Shown here: positions 5,487-11,665 of the stretch, piece after piece
How the letters are laid out: each line of letters starts with the position of its first letter
Numbering within the stretch: the first letter of the stretch is position 1
Source: an uncultured Oscillospiraceae bacterium
Lineage (GTDB): Bacteria > Bacillota > Clostridia > Oscillospirales > Oscillospiraceae
NCBI GenBank assembly: GCA_934590505.1
Contig: CAKTPC010000049.1
Location: forward strand, 1-14,163
Direction of reading: 5' to 3'
DNA length: 14,163 nt
Notes under the pieces: model-generated
What the model was told of the DNA's origin: nothing
Database searches by the model: none
Seen by the model: the letters and a program-made list of their open reading frames with translations, nothing else
Position numbers and translations under genes: made by a program

Positions 5487-6770
5487 TTATAATTCAGCGC
5501 CGGGGATCAGTATCCTGCGCGCTTCTATTTTGCACTTTACCTCGCTCAAGGCGGAGATGATAACGCCGGTGGCCTCGTTCTGAGCATGGACGTATTCGCC
5601 GCCGCCGATGTAGATACCGACGTGGCCGATCCATGAGCCGCCGTTATAAAAGCACAGTATATCGCCCGGCTCGAGAGCGTCAAGCTCCACGTGCTCACCG
5701 TTCTTAGCCTGTGCCGCAGCGGTGCGGTCGAGCTGATAGCCGAAGCAGCCGTAGGTGTAGTACACGAGCCCTGAGCAGTCAAAGCCGGTTTCCGGGTCCT
5801 TGCCGCCGTACAGGTAGTTATAGCCGACGTATTGCAGCGCAAACTCCGCCACCTTTTTGCCCGTCGCGTAGGTTGGGCTTTTCGTCGGCGCGGGGGTCGG
5901 AGCGGCCGACGGCGAAGCGGAGGGGGCGGCTGTGGACTTGGACGGGGCCGCGAGACGGCTTTGCGCATAGTCCGCCATCAGCGTGCAGTAATCCGCGAGG
6001 GCATTGTCACTGTCGGGGGTGTTGTCCGTGAATATGACTATCGCGATAGGCTCGTCGGTGTATACGATGGCGCAGTCGTTCTGGTACCGTATGCCATTTG
6101 CCGTGTCGGCCATGTAGCCGAACTTATGGGCAACGTCATATTTCTGCTCATGATAGTTGAAGAAGCGCTCAGGTTCTGCCTTGAGCAGCCGGTCGAGAAG
6201 TCCGGGGAAGCGGTCCTGATCCTCGTAGAGCGTCCGCAGGCAGTATATCATCTGCTCGGCGGTAAAGAAGTTATTTCCGGAGGGAGTGTTTTCGTAGTAT
6301 TTATCGGCGGCCTTGTCGGGGTCCACTCCCACGTACCGGCATATCGCGCGGCGGTAATCGTTATAGCTGCCGATCTCACTGACGAGGAGCTCCGACCTGC
6401 TGCTGACGGCGTTGACGATGGTTTCCTCAAGGATGTCGGAATACTTAATGCCGCCGATCTCCGTGTCCTCGTCCATTTCACCGTTATATACCTTCTCGGT
6501 AAAATACATATTCAGCGGCACCTTATACATGTCGCAGGCCATCATGTACTCGCCGCCTTTGTAGAAGTGCTCTTCACCGGTGACAAGGTTGCGGTAGCCG
6601 AGAGTCATCGAGCAGGACTTGTTGCGGTCCTCATATTTGTCGAGAAAGCCCTCGATTATTTTATCCCAGCTCCCGTCGTCCTCCGCGGGAGCGGCGAGCG
6701 CGGCGGGGCACAGCGCCGATATCAGGCACAGCGCCGCGAGAAGCCCGGCGGTAAATTTTCTTATGTTCAT
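5487..6770 (-). CDS. Secreted NlpC/P60 peptidase with a degenerate beta-lactamase-like domain
   Basis: The 427-residue protein has a signal peptide (cleavage likely after A-L-A, residue 26). Residues about 33-272 resemble the class A beta-lactamase/transpeptidase fold, with M-A-C-D-M-Y-K-V-P-L-N-M-Y matching the Ser-x-x-Lys helix and H-K-F-G-Y matching the Lys-Thr-Gly strand. The serine position is Asp (D80, K83), the SDN loop is S-R-S-E and KTG is KFG. A Pro/Ala/Ser/Thr linker (about 273-300) leads to an NlpC/P60 domain with F-D-C-S-G-L (C332), I-G-H-V-G-I-Y (H383) and Y-V-H-A-Q (H395), a complete catalytic set. NlpC/P60 enzymes cut peptidoglycan stem peptides, often gamma-D-Glu to diamino acid bonds. 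The front domain probably cannot acylate and may bind cell wall or a ligand. Start: ATG at 6768-6770, about ten bases after AGAGG, with promoter at 6802-6830. Transcribed alone. Confidence 0.9.
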   Translation of the reverse strand: MNIRKFTAGLLAALCLISALCPAALAAPAEDDGSWDKIIEGFLDKYEDRNKSCSMTLGYRNLVTGEEHFYKGGEYMMACDMYKVPLNMYFTEKVYNGEMDEDTEIGGIKYSDILEETIVNAVSSRSELLVSEIGSYNDYRRAICRYVGVDPDKAADKYYENTPSGNNFFTAEQMIYCLRTLYEDQDRFPGLLDRLLKAEPERFFNYHEQKYDVAHKFGYMADTANGIRYQNDCAIVYTDEPIAIVIFTDNTPDSDNALADYCTLMADYAQSRLAAPSKSTAAPSASPSAAPTPAPTKSPTYATGKKVAEFALQYVGYNYLYGGKDPETGFDCSGLVYYTYGCFGYQLDRTAAAQAKNGEHVELDALEPGDILCFYNGGSWIGHVGIYIGGGEYVHAQNEATGVIISALSEVKCKIEARRILIPGAEL

Positions 6771-6801
6771 GTGCTGTGATCCTCTTTTATATATCAGCTA
6801 A

Positions 6802-6830
6802 AGTATATCCTCATGTGCATATCCCGTCAA
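6802..6830 (-). promoter_or_regulatory. Promoter of the NlpC/P60 gene
   Basis: On the minus strand TTGACG (6825-6830), a 17-base spacer and TATACT (6802-6807). The predicted start near 6795 gives a leader of about 25 nt holding the AGAGG ribosome site. Confidence 0.8.
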
Positions 6831-6845
6831 TATGAAATCCCTTAC

Positions 6846-6879
6846 AAAAAAACGAGCGCCCCACTGACGGTGGGGCGCT
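6846..6879 (-). terminator. Terminator of the D-2-hydroxyacid dehydrogenase gene
   Basis: On the minus strand AGCGCCCCAC pairs perfectly with GTGGGGCGCT around CGTCA, followed by CG and seven T. It lies about 111 bases after the dehydrogenase stop codon, leaving a long 3' untranslated region, and directly before the NlpC/P60 promoter. Confidence 0.9.
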
Positions 6880-6940
6880 GTTTATAAAGAGAACAAAAAT
6901 GAAAAAGATCGCTCTGCACTTGCAAGTATAATATAGCAGA

Positions 6941-6974
6941 AAGATGTTTCAGGTTTAAGCGGCAAGATGTTTCA
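6941..6974. repeat. Short direct repeat, 11 bases twice
   Basis: AAGATGTTTCA occurs at 6941-6951 and 6964-6974, 23 bases apart (about two helical turns), in the AT-rich 3' region after the dehydrogenase gene. A TATAAT-like sequence (near 6927) lies just before the first copy. No gene depends on it clearly. Confidence 0.5.
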
Positions 6975-6990
6975 TAAAAGTAAAACATGT

Positions 6991-7959
6991 TCAGCCTGCG
7001 GCGTTTATGACATTGACCGGGCTGCCTTCGATGTACGCGCGTACGTTCTGCTCCGTGCAGACCATGATGCGCTCCCGCGCCTCCTTGGACGCCCAGCTTA
7101 TGTGCGGCGTGATGATGCAGTTTTTCGCCGTCAGCAGGGGATTGCCGCCCCTTATCGGCTCGGTGGATACGACGTCCACGCCCGCTGCGGCGACCTTGCC
7201 GCTGTTGAGCGCTGCGGCAAGATCCTGCTCGACGACGAGCCCGCCGCGGCTGTTGTTGATTATGATGACGCCGTCCTTCATCTTTGCGATGCTGTCCTTA
7301 TTTATTATGCCTTTCGTTTCGGGGAAGAGCGGGCAGTGCAGCGCGATGACGTCGGATTTCGAGAACAGCTCATCCGGCTCCACGTACTCGGCGATAGCTC
7401 GTCCGGCCTCCGTCGGGCGGCTGCCGGAAGCCAGGACCTTCATGCCCAGCGCCTTGGCGATGCGCCCGGTCTGCTGCCCTATGCGCCCGAAGCCGATTAT
7501 ACCGAGCGTCTTGCCGTCAAGCTCAATGAGCGGATAGTCCCAGAAGCACCAGTCCTCCGCATGCTCCCAGCGCCCCTCATGCACGGCTTGAGAGTGATGC
7601 GCAATATGGTGGCATATCTCGAGCAGCATCGCTATTGCAAACTGCGCGACGGCGGCAGTGCCGTAGGCCGGGACGTTGCTGACCGGTATGCCGCGGCGCT
7701 TTGCATATTCGTAGTCGACGACGTTATAGCCCGTCGCGGTGACGGCGATGTATTTCATGCCGGGGCATGCGTCGATGACTGCGGCGCTTATCGGGACCTT
7801 GTTTGTGATAACGACCTCCGCCGTGCCTATGCGGCGGATGATCTCCGTCTCCTCTTCGGGGCAGCGGTTATAGACCGCGTATTCGCCAAACGACCCGAGC
7901 CAGTCCCAGCTCAGGTCGCCAGGATTTTCCGTGTATCCGTCAAGAACGACTGTTTTCAT
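6991..7959 (-). CDS. D-isomer-specific 2-hydroxyacid dehydrogenase
   Basis: The 322-residue protein belongs to the D-2-hydroxyacid dehydrogenase family, which interconverts 2-oxo acids and D-2-hydroxy acids with NAD(P)H. The split catalytic domain surrounds a Rossmann domain (about 105-290) with I-G-F-G-R-I-G (155-161). The catalytic set is R238 in N-N-S-R-G-G, E267 in V-S-T-E-P and H286 in T-P-H-I-S-W. The spacing resembles glycerate dehydrogenase/hydroxypyruvate reductase. After the second Rossmann strand the usual acidic residue is replaced by S-G-S-R-P, as in NADPH-using relatives, so NADPH preference is plausible. The substrate is not fixed. Start: ATG at 7957-7959 after CGGAGGA. It is divergent from the isochorismatase-family gene across 152 bases. 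Confidence 0.92.
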   Translation of the reverse strand: MKTVVLDGYTENPGDLSWDWLGSFGEYAVYNRCPEEETEIIRRIGTAEVVITNKVPISAAVIDACPGMKYIAVTATGYNVVDYEYAKRRGIPVSNVPAYGTAAVAQFAIAMLLEICHHIAHHSQAVHEGRWEHAEDWCFWDYPLIELDGKTLGIIGFGRIGQQTGRIAKALGMKVLASGSRPTEAGRAIAEYVEPDELFSKSDVIALHCPLFPETKGIINKDSIAKMKDGVIIINNSRGGLVVEQDLAAALNSGKVAAAGVDVVSTEPIRGGNPLLTAKNCIITPHISWASKEARERIMVCTEQNVRAYIEGSPVNVINAAG

Positions 7960-8111
7960 TGCAGTTTCCTCCGTTTTGTTTTTTATAGTATAATTGATTC
8001 AGCCGCGGAATGCCACAATAAAATTTCCCCGACGGCTTGAAAAACGCCGCGGATTATGTAATGATACATACAACTATAGTGAAGAGCGCCGAACGGCGCG
8101 GGAGGAATGTT
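7960..8111. promoter_or_regulatory. Divergent control region with overlapping -10s and a 16-base palindrome
   Basis: Two -10 elements overlap on opposite strands: TATACT on minus (7987-7992) and TATAAT on plus (7989-7994). Neither has a good -35. Farther right, TATGTA-ATGA-TACATA (8055-8070) is a perfect inverted repeat just upstream of another plus-strand -10, TATAGT (8075-8080). A small hairpin GCGCC-GAAC-GGCGC (8086-8099 region) sits right before the GGGAGGA ribosome site. The palindrome suggests a dimeric regulator acting on the hydrolase gene and perhaps on both genes. Confidence 0.45.
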
Positions 8112-8690
8112 ATGAAGAAATATGCTCTGGTAATGATAGATATGCAGCGCGGGTTTATCGACCCGTCCTCGCCTCTGTGCATCCCTGCCGCGGCGGCGAC
8201 CGTCCCGGCCTGCGCCGAAGTCATAAGGCTCTGCCACGAAAAGGACATACCGGTGTTTTACACGACGCGCCACTACAGAGCCGACGGCAGCGACGTTGAA
8301 AAGTGCCGCCGCGATGTGTGGCTTGCGGGCGGTAAGCCGCTGTCCGAAGAGTGCGAAGAGTGCATGTCGGATGCGTACCCAGAGGAGTTTGAGGTCAGGG
8401 AGAGCGACTACCGCATCGTGAAGCCGCGCTTCTCCGGCTTCTTCGGCACTCCGCTTGATCTGATACTGCGCAGACTCGGCGTGGATACTGTCATCCTCGC
8501 CGGGACGACGACGCCGAACTGCATCCGCACAAGCTGCTATGACGCGCTTTCGCTGGACTATGACGTCGTCGTCCTGTCGGACTGCACCTCGTCCGTAACC
8601 GAGGCGGTACAGCGCGCAAACCTCGGCGATATGGAGCGCATCGGCGCGCACATCGAAAACGTTGTAAGTCTTAGAGAGCTTCTTGGATAA
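8112..8690 (+). CDS. Isochorismatase-family cysteine hydrolase
   Basis: The 192-residue protein has the cysteine-hydrolase fold of the isochorismatase/nicotinamidase family. Visible landmarks are the catalytic aspartate in V-M-I-D-M-Q (D10), the lysine in I-V-K-P-R-F-S-G-F (K104), and the nucleophile in G-T-T-T-P-N-C-I-R-T (C137) preceded by the usual turn. Family members hydrolyse isochorismate, nicotinamide, N-carbamoyl compounds or ureidoacrylate. The nearby sequence does not settle which, though the Lys-Pro-Arg-x-Ser-x-Phe pattern fits the amidohydrolase side. Start: the ATG at 8112-8114, six bases after GGGAGGA and giving the family start M-K-K-Y-A-L-V-M-I-D; a longer frame from 8037 lacks a ribosome site. 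Divergent from the dehydrogenase; a joint metabolic role is only a guess. Confidence 0.9.
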   Translation: MKKYALVMIDMQRGFIDPSSPLCIPAAAATVPACAEVIRLCHEKDIPVFYTTRHYRADGSDVEKCRRDVWLAGGKPLSEECEECMSDAYPEEFEVRESDYRIVKPRFSGFFGTPLDLILRRLGVDTVILAGTTTPNCIRTSCYDALSLDYDVVVLSDCTSSVTEAVQRANLGDMERIGAHIENVVSLRELLG

Positions 8691-8709
8691 GTCTGGAAAC
8701 AGGTTTTTT
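8689..8709 (+). terminator. Weak terminator after the isochorismatase-family gene
   Basis: AAGUCUG pairs with CAGGUUU around a GAAA tetraloop, overlapping the stop codon and running into six U. The stem has two G-U pairs and only three G-C pairs, so termination may be partial. Confidence 0.4.
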
Positions 8710-8711
8710 AA

Positions 8712-8757
8712 TTGACGAACTTCACGGAATGTTCTTTGAAACTTCAAAAAAAGTCAA
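8712..8757. repeat. Nested inverted repeats in an AT-rich spacer
   Basis: TTGAC (8712-8716) and GTCAA (8753-8757) enclose two smaller inverted repeats, GAAC/GTTC and TTTGA/TCAAA, as in a three-way junction. A possible promoter for the small gene follows: TTCAAA (8743-8748), an 18-base spacer and CATAAT (8767-8772). Arms are short, so chance is possible. Confidence 0.3.
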
Positions 8758-8803
8758 ACTGGCTCTCATAATTTCCTTATAAATGCCTGATAATATATGC
8801 CCA

Positions 8804-8894
8804 TGCCGCGAGGGGCGGGAGGTTCCCGCGGCAGGTAAGAGGGACGGGGCATGAGCCCCATGTGTCCCGCAGGCGGACCGGCGCAGGGCCGGTC
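8804..8894 (+). ncRNA. GC-rich three-hairpin leader of the small PepSY-like gene
   Basis: Three stems follow one another just before the ribosome site. Stem A pairs TGCCGCG (8804-8810) with CGCGGCA (8827-8833). A competing stem, GCGGGA (8815-8820) with TCCCGC (8824-8829), cannot form at the same time. Stem B is GGGAC-GGGGC, loop ATGA, GCCCC, bulge ATGT, GTCCC (8841-8868). Stem C is GACCGGC, loop GCAGG, GCCGGTC (8876-8894). The RNA is much more structured than the flanks and ends about eight bases before AAAGGAG. The competing stems suggest a switch. Stem B and its surroundings loosely recall the cobalamin riboswitch core, but the conserved L5 loop and B12 box are missing. Confidence 0.5.
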
Positions 8895-8915
8895 ATGATT
8901 GAAAGGAGATTAAAC

Positions 8916-9185
8916 ATGAAGAACATTCTTAATAAATACGAAGTACTCAAGGCGGCTCTGGGGGAGCTTGGGCTCGACGCGGAGACCAGCCGCGCTATCT
9001 CGATCGAATACCGCGGCGCGTACTGCGAGGTCGTTATCGGTACCGAGTGGCTCAACTATGACTGCTACATCGACCGCGTCACCGGTGAGCTTGCCGGGGT
9101 CGATACCATGCCGCAGGAGGACCCGGAAGCCTTTGAGGGCGACCTGTGCGCGGAGCTGCTGCGCGAGGAAGCAAAGGCCGCATAA
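8916..9185 (+). CDS. Small PepSY-like protein of unknown function
   Basis: The 89-residue protein has no signal peptide or membrane helix and an acidic C-terminal half. Its middle part, Y-C-E-V-V-I-G-T-E-W, then Y-D-C-Y-I-D-R-V-T-G-E-L, follows the beta-strand pattern of PepSY-type domains (x-Y-x-Y-x-I-D-x-x-T-G-x-V/L). The first 30 residues look helical (K-Y-E-V-L-K-A-A-L-G-E-L). PepSY domains occur in peptidase propeptides and small regulatory proteins; a lone cytosolic copy has no known job. Start: ATG at 8916-8918 with an ideal AAAGGAG site seven bases upstream. The strong ribosome site, structured leader and clean terminator (9204-9240) argue for a real, independently regulated gene. Confidence 0.75.
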   Translation: MKNILNKYEVLKAALGELGLDAETSRAISIEYRGAYCEVVIGTEWLNYDCYIDRVTGELAGVDTMPQEDPEAFEGDLCAELLREEAKAA

Positions 9186-9203
9186 TAGAACTCAACAAGC
9201 TTG

Positions 9204-9240
9204 AAAAAGCCCGGCGCTGAGTGGTCAGCGCCGGGCTTTT
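9204..9240 (+). terminator. Terminator of the small PepSY-like gene
   Basis: AGCCCGGCGCTGA pairs perfectly with TCAGCGCCGGGCT around GTGG, flanked by A4 upstream and T4 downstream. It lies about 20 bases after the stop codon. Confidence 0.92.
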
Positions 9241-9241
9241 G

Positions 9242-9250
9242 TGGTATTAT
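9242..9250 (+). promoter_or_regulatory. Extended -10 of the glycosylase gene
   Basis: TGGTATTAT is an extended -10 directly after the preceding terminator. A -35 would fall inside the terminator stem and has no match. The predicted start near 9257 leaves a short leader containing GAGG (9269-9272). Confidence 0.45.
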
Positions 9251-9282
9251 AGCGGCAGATCATTTTTGTGAGGTCAGCGCTT

Positions 9283-9795
9283 ATGCCGGAATACAGACAC
9301 ATACAGCGGCAGTTCGGGCCGGTGTATGACGAGAACTCGAAAATCCTCATCCTCGGCAGCTTTCCCTCGGTCAAGTCCCGAGAGGTCAACTTCTTCTACG
9401 GCCATCCGCAGAATCGCTTCTGGCCGCTCATGGCGCGCGTGCTCGGCTGCGCCGTGCCGCGGAGCATTGAGGAGAAGAAGGCCATGCTGCTCTCGAATGG
9501 CGTTGCACTGTGGGACGTGCTAGATTCCTGCGATATCGCCGGTTCCAGTGACAGCAGCATTCGAAACGCCGTGCCGGTAGATATCGCGCTTATCCTGCGC
9601 GCGGCGGATATACGGCACATCTACTGCAACGGCACGGCGGCATATGAGTTGTTCATGAAGCACCTTGCGCCGGTCTGCGGCATGACACCGGTGAAGCTGC
9701 CGTCGACAAGCCCCGCGAATGCCGCGTGGACGATGGACAGACTGTATGAGCAATGGAAACAGATAACGGCCAGGGCGAAATTCGATTTTGAGTGA
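9283..9795 (+). CDS. DNA-deoxyinosine glycosylase-like protein (uracil-DNA glycosylase superfamily)
   Basis: The 170-residue protein fits the hypoxanthine/deoxyinosine glycosylase branch of the uracil-DNA glycosylase superfamily, which removes deaminated bases at the start of base-excision repair. The first motif is I-L-I-L-G-S-F-P-S-V-K-S-R-E (21-34), followed by F-Y-G-H-P-Q-N-R-F-W (38-47). The closing DNA-contact motif is L-P-S-T-S-P-A-N-A (139-147). Length matches the family. Substrate assignment comes from family likeness only. Start: ATG at 9283-9285, nine bases after GAGG; an in-frame GTG at 9268 would overlap that site. Its stop codon is seven bases from the stop of the convergent SleB-domain gene, with no terminator between. 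Confidence 0.85.
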   Translation: MPEYRHIQRQFGPVYDENSKILILGSFPSVKSREVNFFYGHPQNRFWPLMARVLGCAVPRSIEEKKAMLLSNGVALWDVLDSCDIAGSSDSSIRNAVPVDIALILRAADIRHIYCNGTAAYELFMKHLAPVCGMTPVKLPSTSPANAAWTMDRLYEQWKQITARAKFDFE

Positions 9796-9802
9796 CCGAT
9801 CA

Positions 9803-10636
9803 TCAATCTATCGGGTACAGCTCCTGGTTTTCGCTCAGGCAGAAATATGTAGTCCCAAGACGCCGGTCGGTGTACATCGTGAACGGTTCGCCCTGGAGGT
9901 CGTTTGACTGAAAGACCACGCTCGGCACCATCCTGCGCTCGCCGCACAGCAGGCGCAGCGCCGCGTCGACACATTCCTTGGTCGGTACGAGGCCTGCAAA
10001 GCGCGCGGAGTTTACGCAGGCGTACTGCCCCTTCTGGTAGATCACGTCGTGTATGCTGTCCGGGTACTCGGGCGAGGCGACGCGGTTCATGATGACCTCG
10101 CCCACGCATATGCGGAATTCGTCCGTGAGCCAGTCGCTCCCTGCCTCGTAGCAGATGACCTTCGAGAGCAGATACAGGTCGTCAAAGCTTATTTTGCCGG
10201 GGTCGGGCTCCACGGCGGATGCGTCTATGACAGCGCTGCGCTTTTCCTCGGCGCTCCTCCCGGCCTCAATGTCTCCCGCGGCGGCGGCATCGGTCATTTC
10301 GTTCAGGTAATATGCTGCGAGGTCGGCCTCATAGCTGATGCTGCCGCCGGTCATCAGGTCAAAAATGCTCTTGTGCTCTTCGCTCTGCGCCGCCGGCTCG
10401 CTGGCCGCAGCGTCCGGACTTTCCTGCGGCTGTGCCTCAGCGGGCCCGCAGGTCTCCTCCGGGACGGGTGTCTCCGCTGTCTCAGGCTCCGGAGGCGCGG
10501 AGACCTCCGTGCTTTCCTCAACGGGAGCGGTCGGCTGCGGCAGCTCGGGCATAGGCTCCGGTGAGCAGCCGAGAGCAGATCCGCCCGCGGCCAGCGCGAT
10601 AAACAACACGATAACAGAGGCAATGATCCTTTTCAT
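9803..10636 (-). CDS. SleB-type cell wall hydrolase, probable lipoprotein
   Basis: The 277-residue protein has an N-terminal export signal ending in S-A-L-G-C (C24), a near-lipobox that may be lipidated. A long low-complexity Pro/Glu/Ala/Ser region (about 25-90) follows, typical of a wall-spanning spacer. Residues about 150-277 form a Hydrolase_2 (SleB/CwlJ) domain with L-L-S-K-V-I-C-Y-E-A-G (catalytic glutamate E164), G-E-V-I-M-N-R-V and an ending rich in Phe/Tyr. SleB-type enzymes are lytic transglycosylases acting on spore cortex; vegetative wall remodelling is also possible, since no spore-specific domain is seen. Start: ATG at 10634-10636 after GGGAGG; a longer in-frame start would absorb that site. 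It converges on the glycosylase gene. Confidence 0.85.
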   Translation of the reverse strand: MKRIIASVIVLFIALAAGGSALGCSPEPMPELPQPTAPVEESTEVSAPPEPETAETPVPEETCGPAEAQPQESPDAAASEPAAQSEEHKSIFDLMTGGSISYEADLAAYYLNEMTDAAAAGDIEAGRSAEEKRSAVIDASAVEPDPGKISFDDLYLLSKVICYEAGSDWLTDEFRICVGEVIMNRVASPEYPDSIHDVIYQKGQYACVNSARFAGLVPTKECVDAALRLLCGERRMVPSVVFQSNDLQGEPFTMYTDRRLGTTYFCLSENQELYPID

Positions 10637-10656
10637 GCTTCCACCTCCCGCCGCCA

Positions 10657-10665
10657 AGTATAACA
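10657..10665 (-). promoter_or_regulatory. Extended -10 for the SleB-domain gene
   Basis: TGTTATACT on the minus strand is an extended -10. No good -35 is present at 16-18 bases. The predicted start would fall only a base or two before the ribosome site, giving a very short leader, so this call is tentative. Confidence 0.35.
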
Positions 10666-10712
10666 GCGCCGGCGAAAATAAATTGTCGGATCATGCGGGG
10701 AAATAGAAATAG

Positions 10713-10754
10713 CACCGCCGCAGTTGGGGTATGACCCAATTGCGGCGGTGTTTT
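10713..10754 (+). terminator. Long 16-bp hairpin terminator, better in the plus direction
   Basis: CACCGCCGCAGTTGGG pairs with CCCAATTGCGGCGGTG around GTATGA, followed by TTTTG on the plus strand. The only imperfect pair is G-U on plus but A-C on minus, and the minus side has only broken T runs (CTATTTCTATTT). It is 22 bases after the stop of the minus-strand PH-domain gene, so it may serve both strands. In the plus direction the only upstream gene is the glycosylase, 900 bases away. Confidence 0.75.
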
Positions 10755-10775
10755 GCTTATTTATTTGCGGCTTGC

Positions 10776-11342
10776 TTAGAGGGGCAGGTACTTCTTGAGA
10801 AGGACTTCTGCTTCCTTTGCGTTGGGGATGGCGTACCAAGTGAGCGCGTCGCAGTCGAGCGTTTCGGTGTCGAGCCTTACACCGAGAGCTGCGTCGGCGC
10901 GCCATTTATCAGCCTTGGTCTTTACTGCGGTGGGACCGCAGAGCAGCGTGGTGTGGCCGTCATCATCGGTCTTGATCTCTGCGACCTTGATCTTGCCGAA
11001 CTCTACGCCCTTGGCCTCGTCCTTGATGGTGATGAGGCGCTGATTTGTGATGACATACTCGACCTTGCGGCGGAGAGTATTGGCATGCAGGAAGGGACTG
11101 ACGAGCGCATATGCCAGAATGGCAAGGATTATAACGATGATGCCCGGCTTGATGCCTGCGCCATTGTTGTTGACGGTCACTATGTAGGCGACAATAAGCG
11201 CGACGGAAATAACGATCTTTATTATCTCGCTTTTGACTATCGCGGACTTATGGGTTTTGTCCAAGGTTTCAAAGGCTTCGGGCTTGCCTCTCCAAAGGAC
11301 TTCTTCTCCGGCTTCCAGAACCGAGCTCAACATATCTTCCAT
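10776..11342 (-). CDS. Membrane protein with bacterial PH domain
   Basis: The 188-residue protein has a soluble N-terminus (about 1-40, with G-E-E-V-L-W-R-G-K-P), two membrane helices (about 43-58 and 66-85) and a C-terminal bacterial PH-like domain starting at K-V-E-Y-V-I-T-N-Q-R-L-I-T (93-105). The V-I-T-N-Q-R-L signature is typical of YdbS/YdbT-like bPH2 proteins, whose function is largely unknown; a membrane or envelope stress role has been suggested for some. Start: ATG at 11340-11342, about six bases after GGAGGA; an in-frame TTG at 11357 would overlap that ribosome site. A TATAGT -10-like element lies about 10 bases before the ribosome site, without a good -35. Transcribed alone. Confidence 0.8.
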   Translation of the reverse strand: MEDMLSSVLEAGEEVLWRGKPEAFETLDKTHKSAIVKSEIIKIVISVALIVAYIVTVNNNGAGIKPGIIVIILAILAYALVSPFLHANTLRRKVEYVITNQRLITIKDEAKGVEFGKIKVAEIKTDDDGHTTLLCGPTAVKTKADKWRADAALGVRLDTETLDCDALTWYAIPNAKEAEVLLKKYLPL

Positions 11343-11501
11343 ACTGATCCTCCACAATTCACTATAATTTTTTGCGTATTCGGGGACTGACGCGTCCTCC
11401 TGTTACTGATTATATGATAGCAAATTTCAGATAAAATCAGTGCAAAGAACTAAACACCCCGCGTTAAATTTTTGCAAACCCGGAATGCCGTTTTGACAGA
11501 G

Positions 11502-11581
11502 AAAAAACCGCCGCCGACGAACGGCACGGGTGACGCGCGGCATGATCTGCCATGGACGTCCCGTACCTCCGTTGGCGGCGG
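11502..11581 (-). terminator. Oversized branched-looking terminator after the kinase/regulator operon
   Basis: CCGCCGCC (11508-11515) pairs with GGCGGCGG (11574-11581), and on the minus strand six T follow. Inside are AACGG/CCGTT, ACGGG/CCCGT and GGCA/TGCC arms in register, so the whole 74 bases can fold as one long interrupted hairpin. It lies about 85 bases after the regulator stop codon. The remaining spacer (11343-11665) shows no credible gene. Confidence 0.7.
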
Positions 11582-11665
11582 GAAAAAAGAGGAAGGAGAA
11601 GAATCAAATATAGTGCAGTTTTCGCCGCCCCGGCGGAAACGTAACGGTGTTCGTTTCTTCTGACG

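Noticed and set aside
6967..8040. Open frame opposite the D-2-hydroxyacid dehydrogenase
   Set aside because: Arg/Asp-rich product without domains; the minus strand has the full dehydrogenase motif set and signals.
8831..8882. Resemblance to the cobalamin riboswitch core (AGGTAAGAGGGA, stem-loop, then CCCGC)
   Set aside because: The conserved GTGAAAAT-like L5 loop is replaced by ATGA, the ACTGT segment is absent, and no B12 box (GCCAGGAGACCTGCC-like) follows. The leader is also too short for the class.
11472..11663. 63-codon plus-strand frame between the PH-domain gene and the regulator gene
   Set aside because: It crosses the large terminator hairpin, has no ribosome site, and its product is low-complexity.
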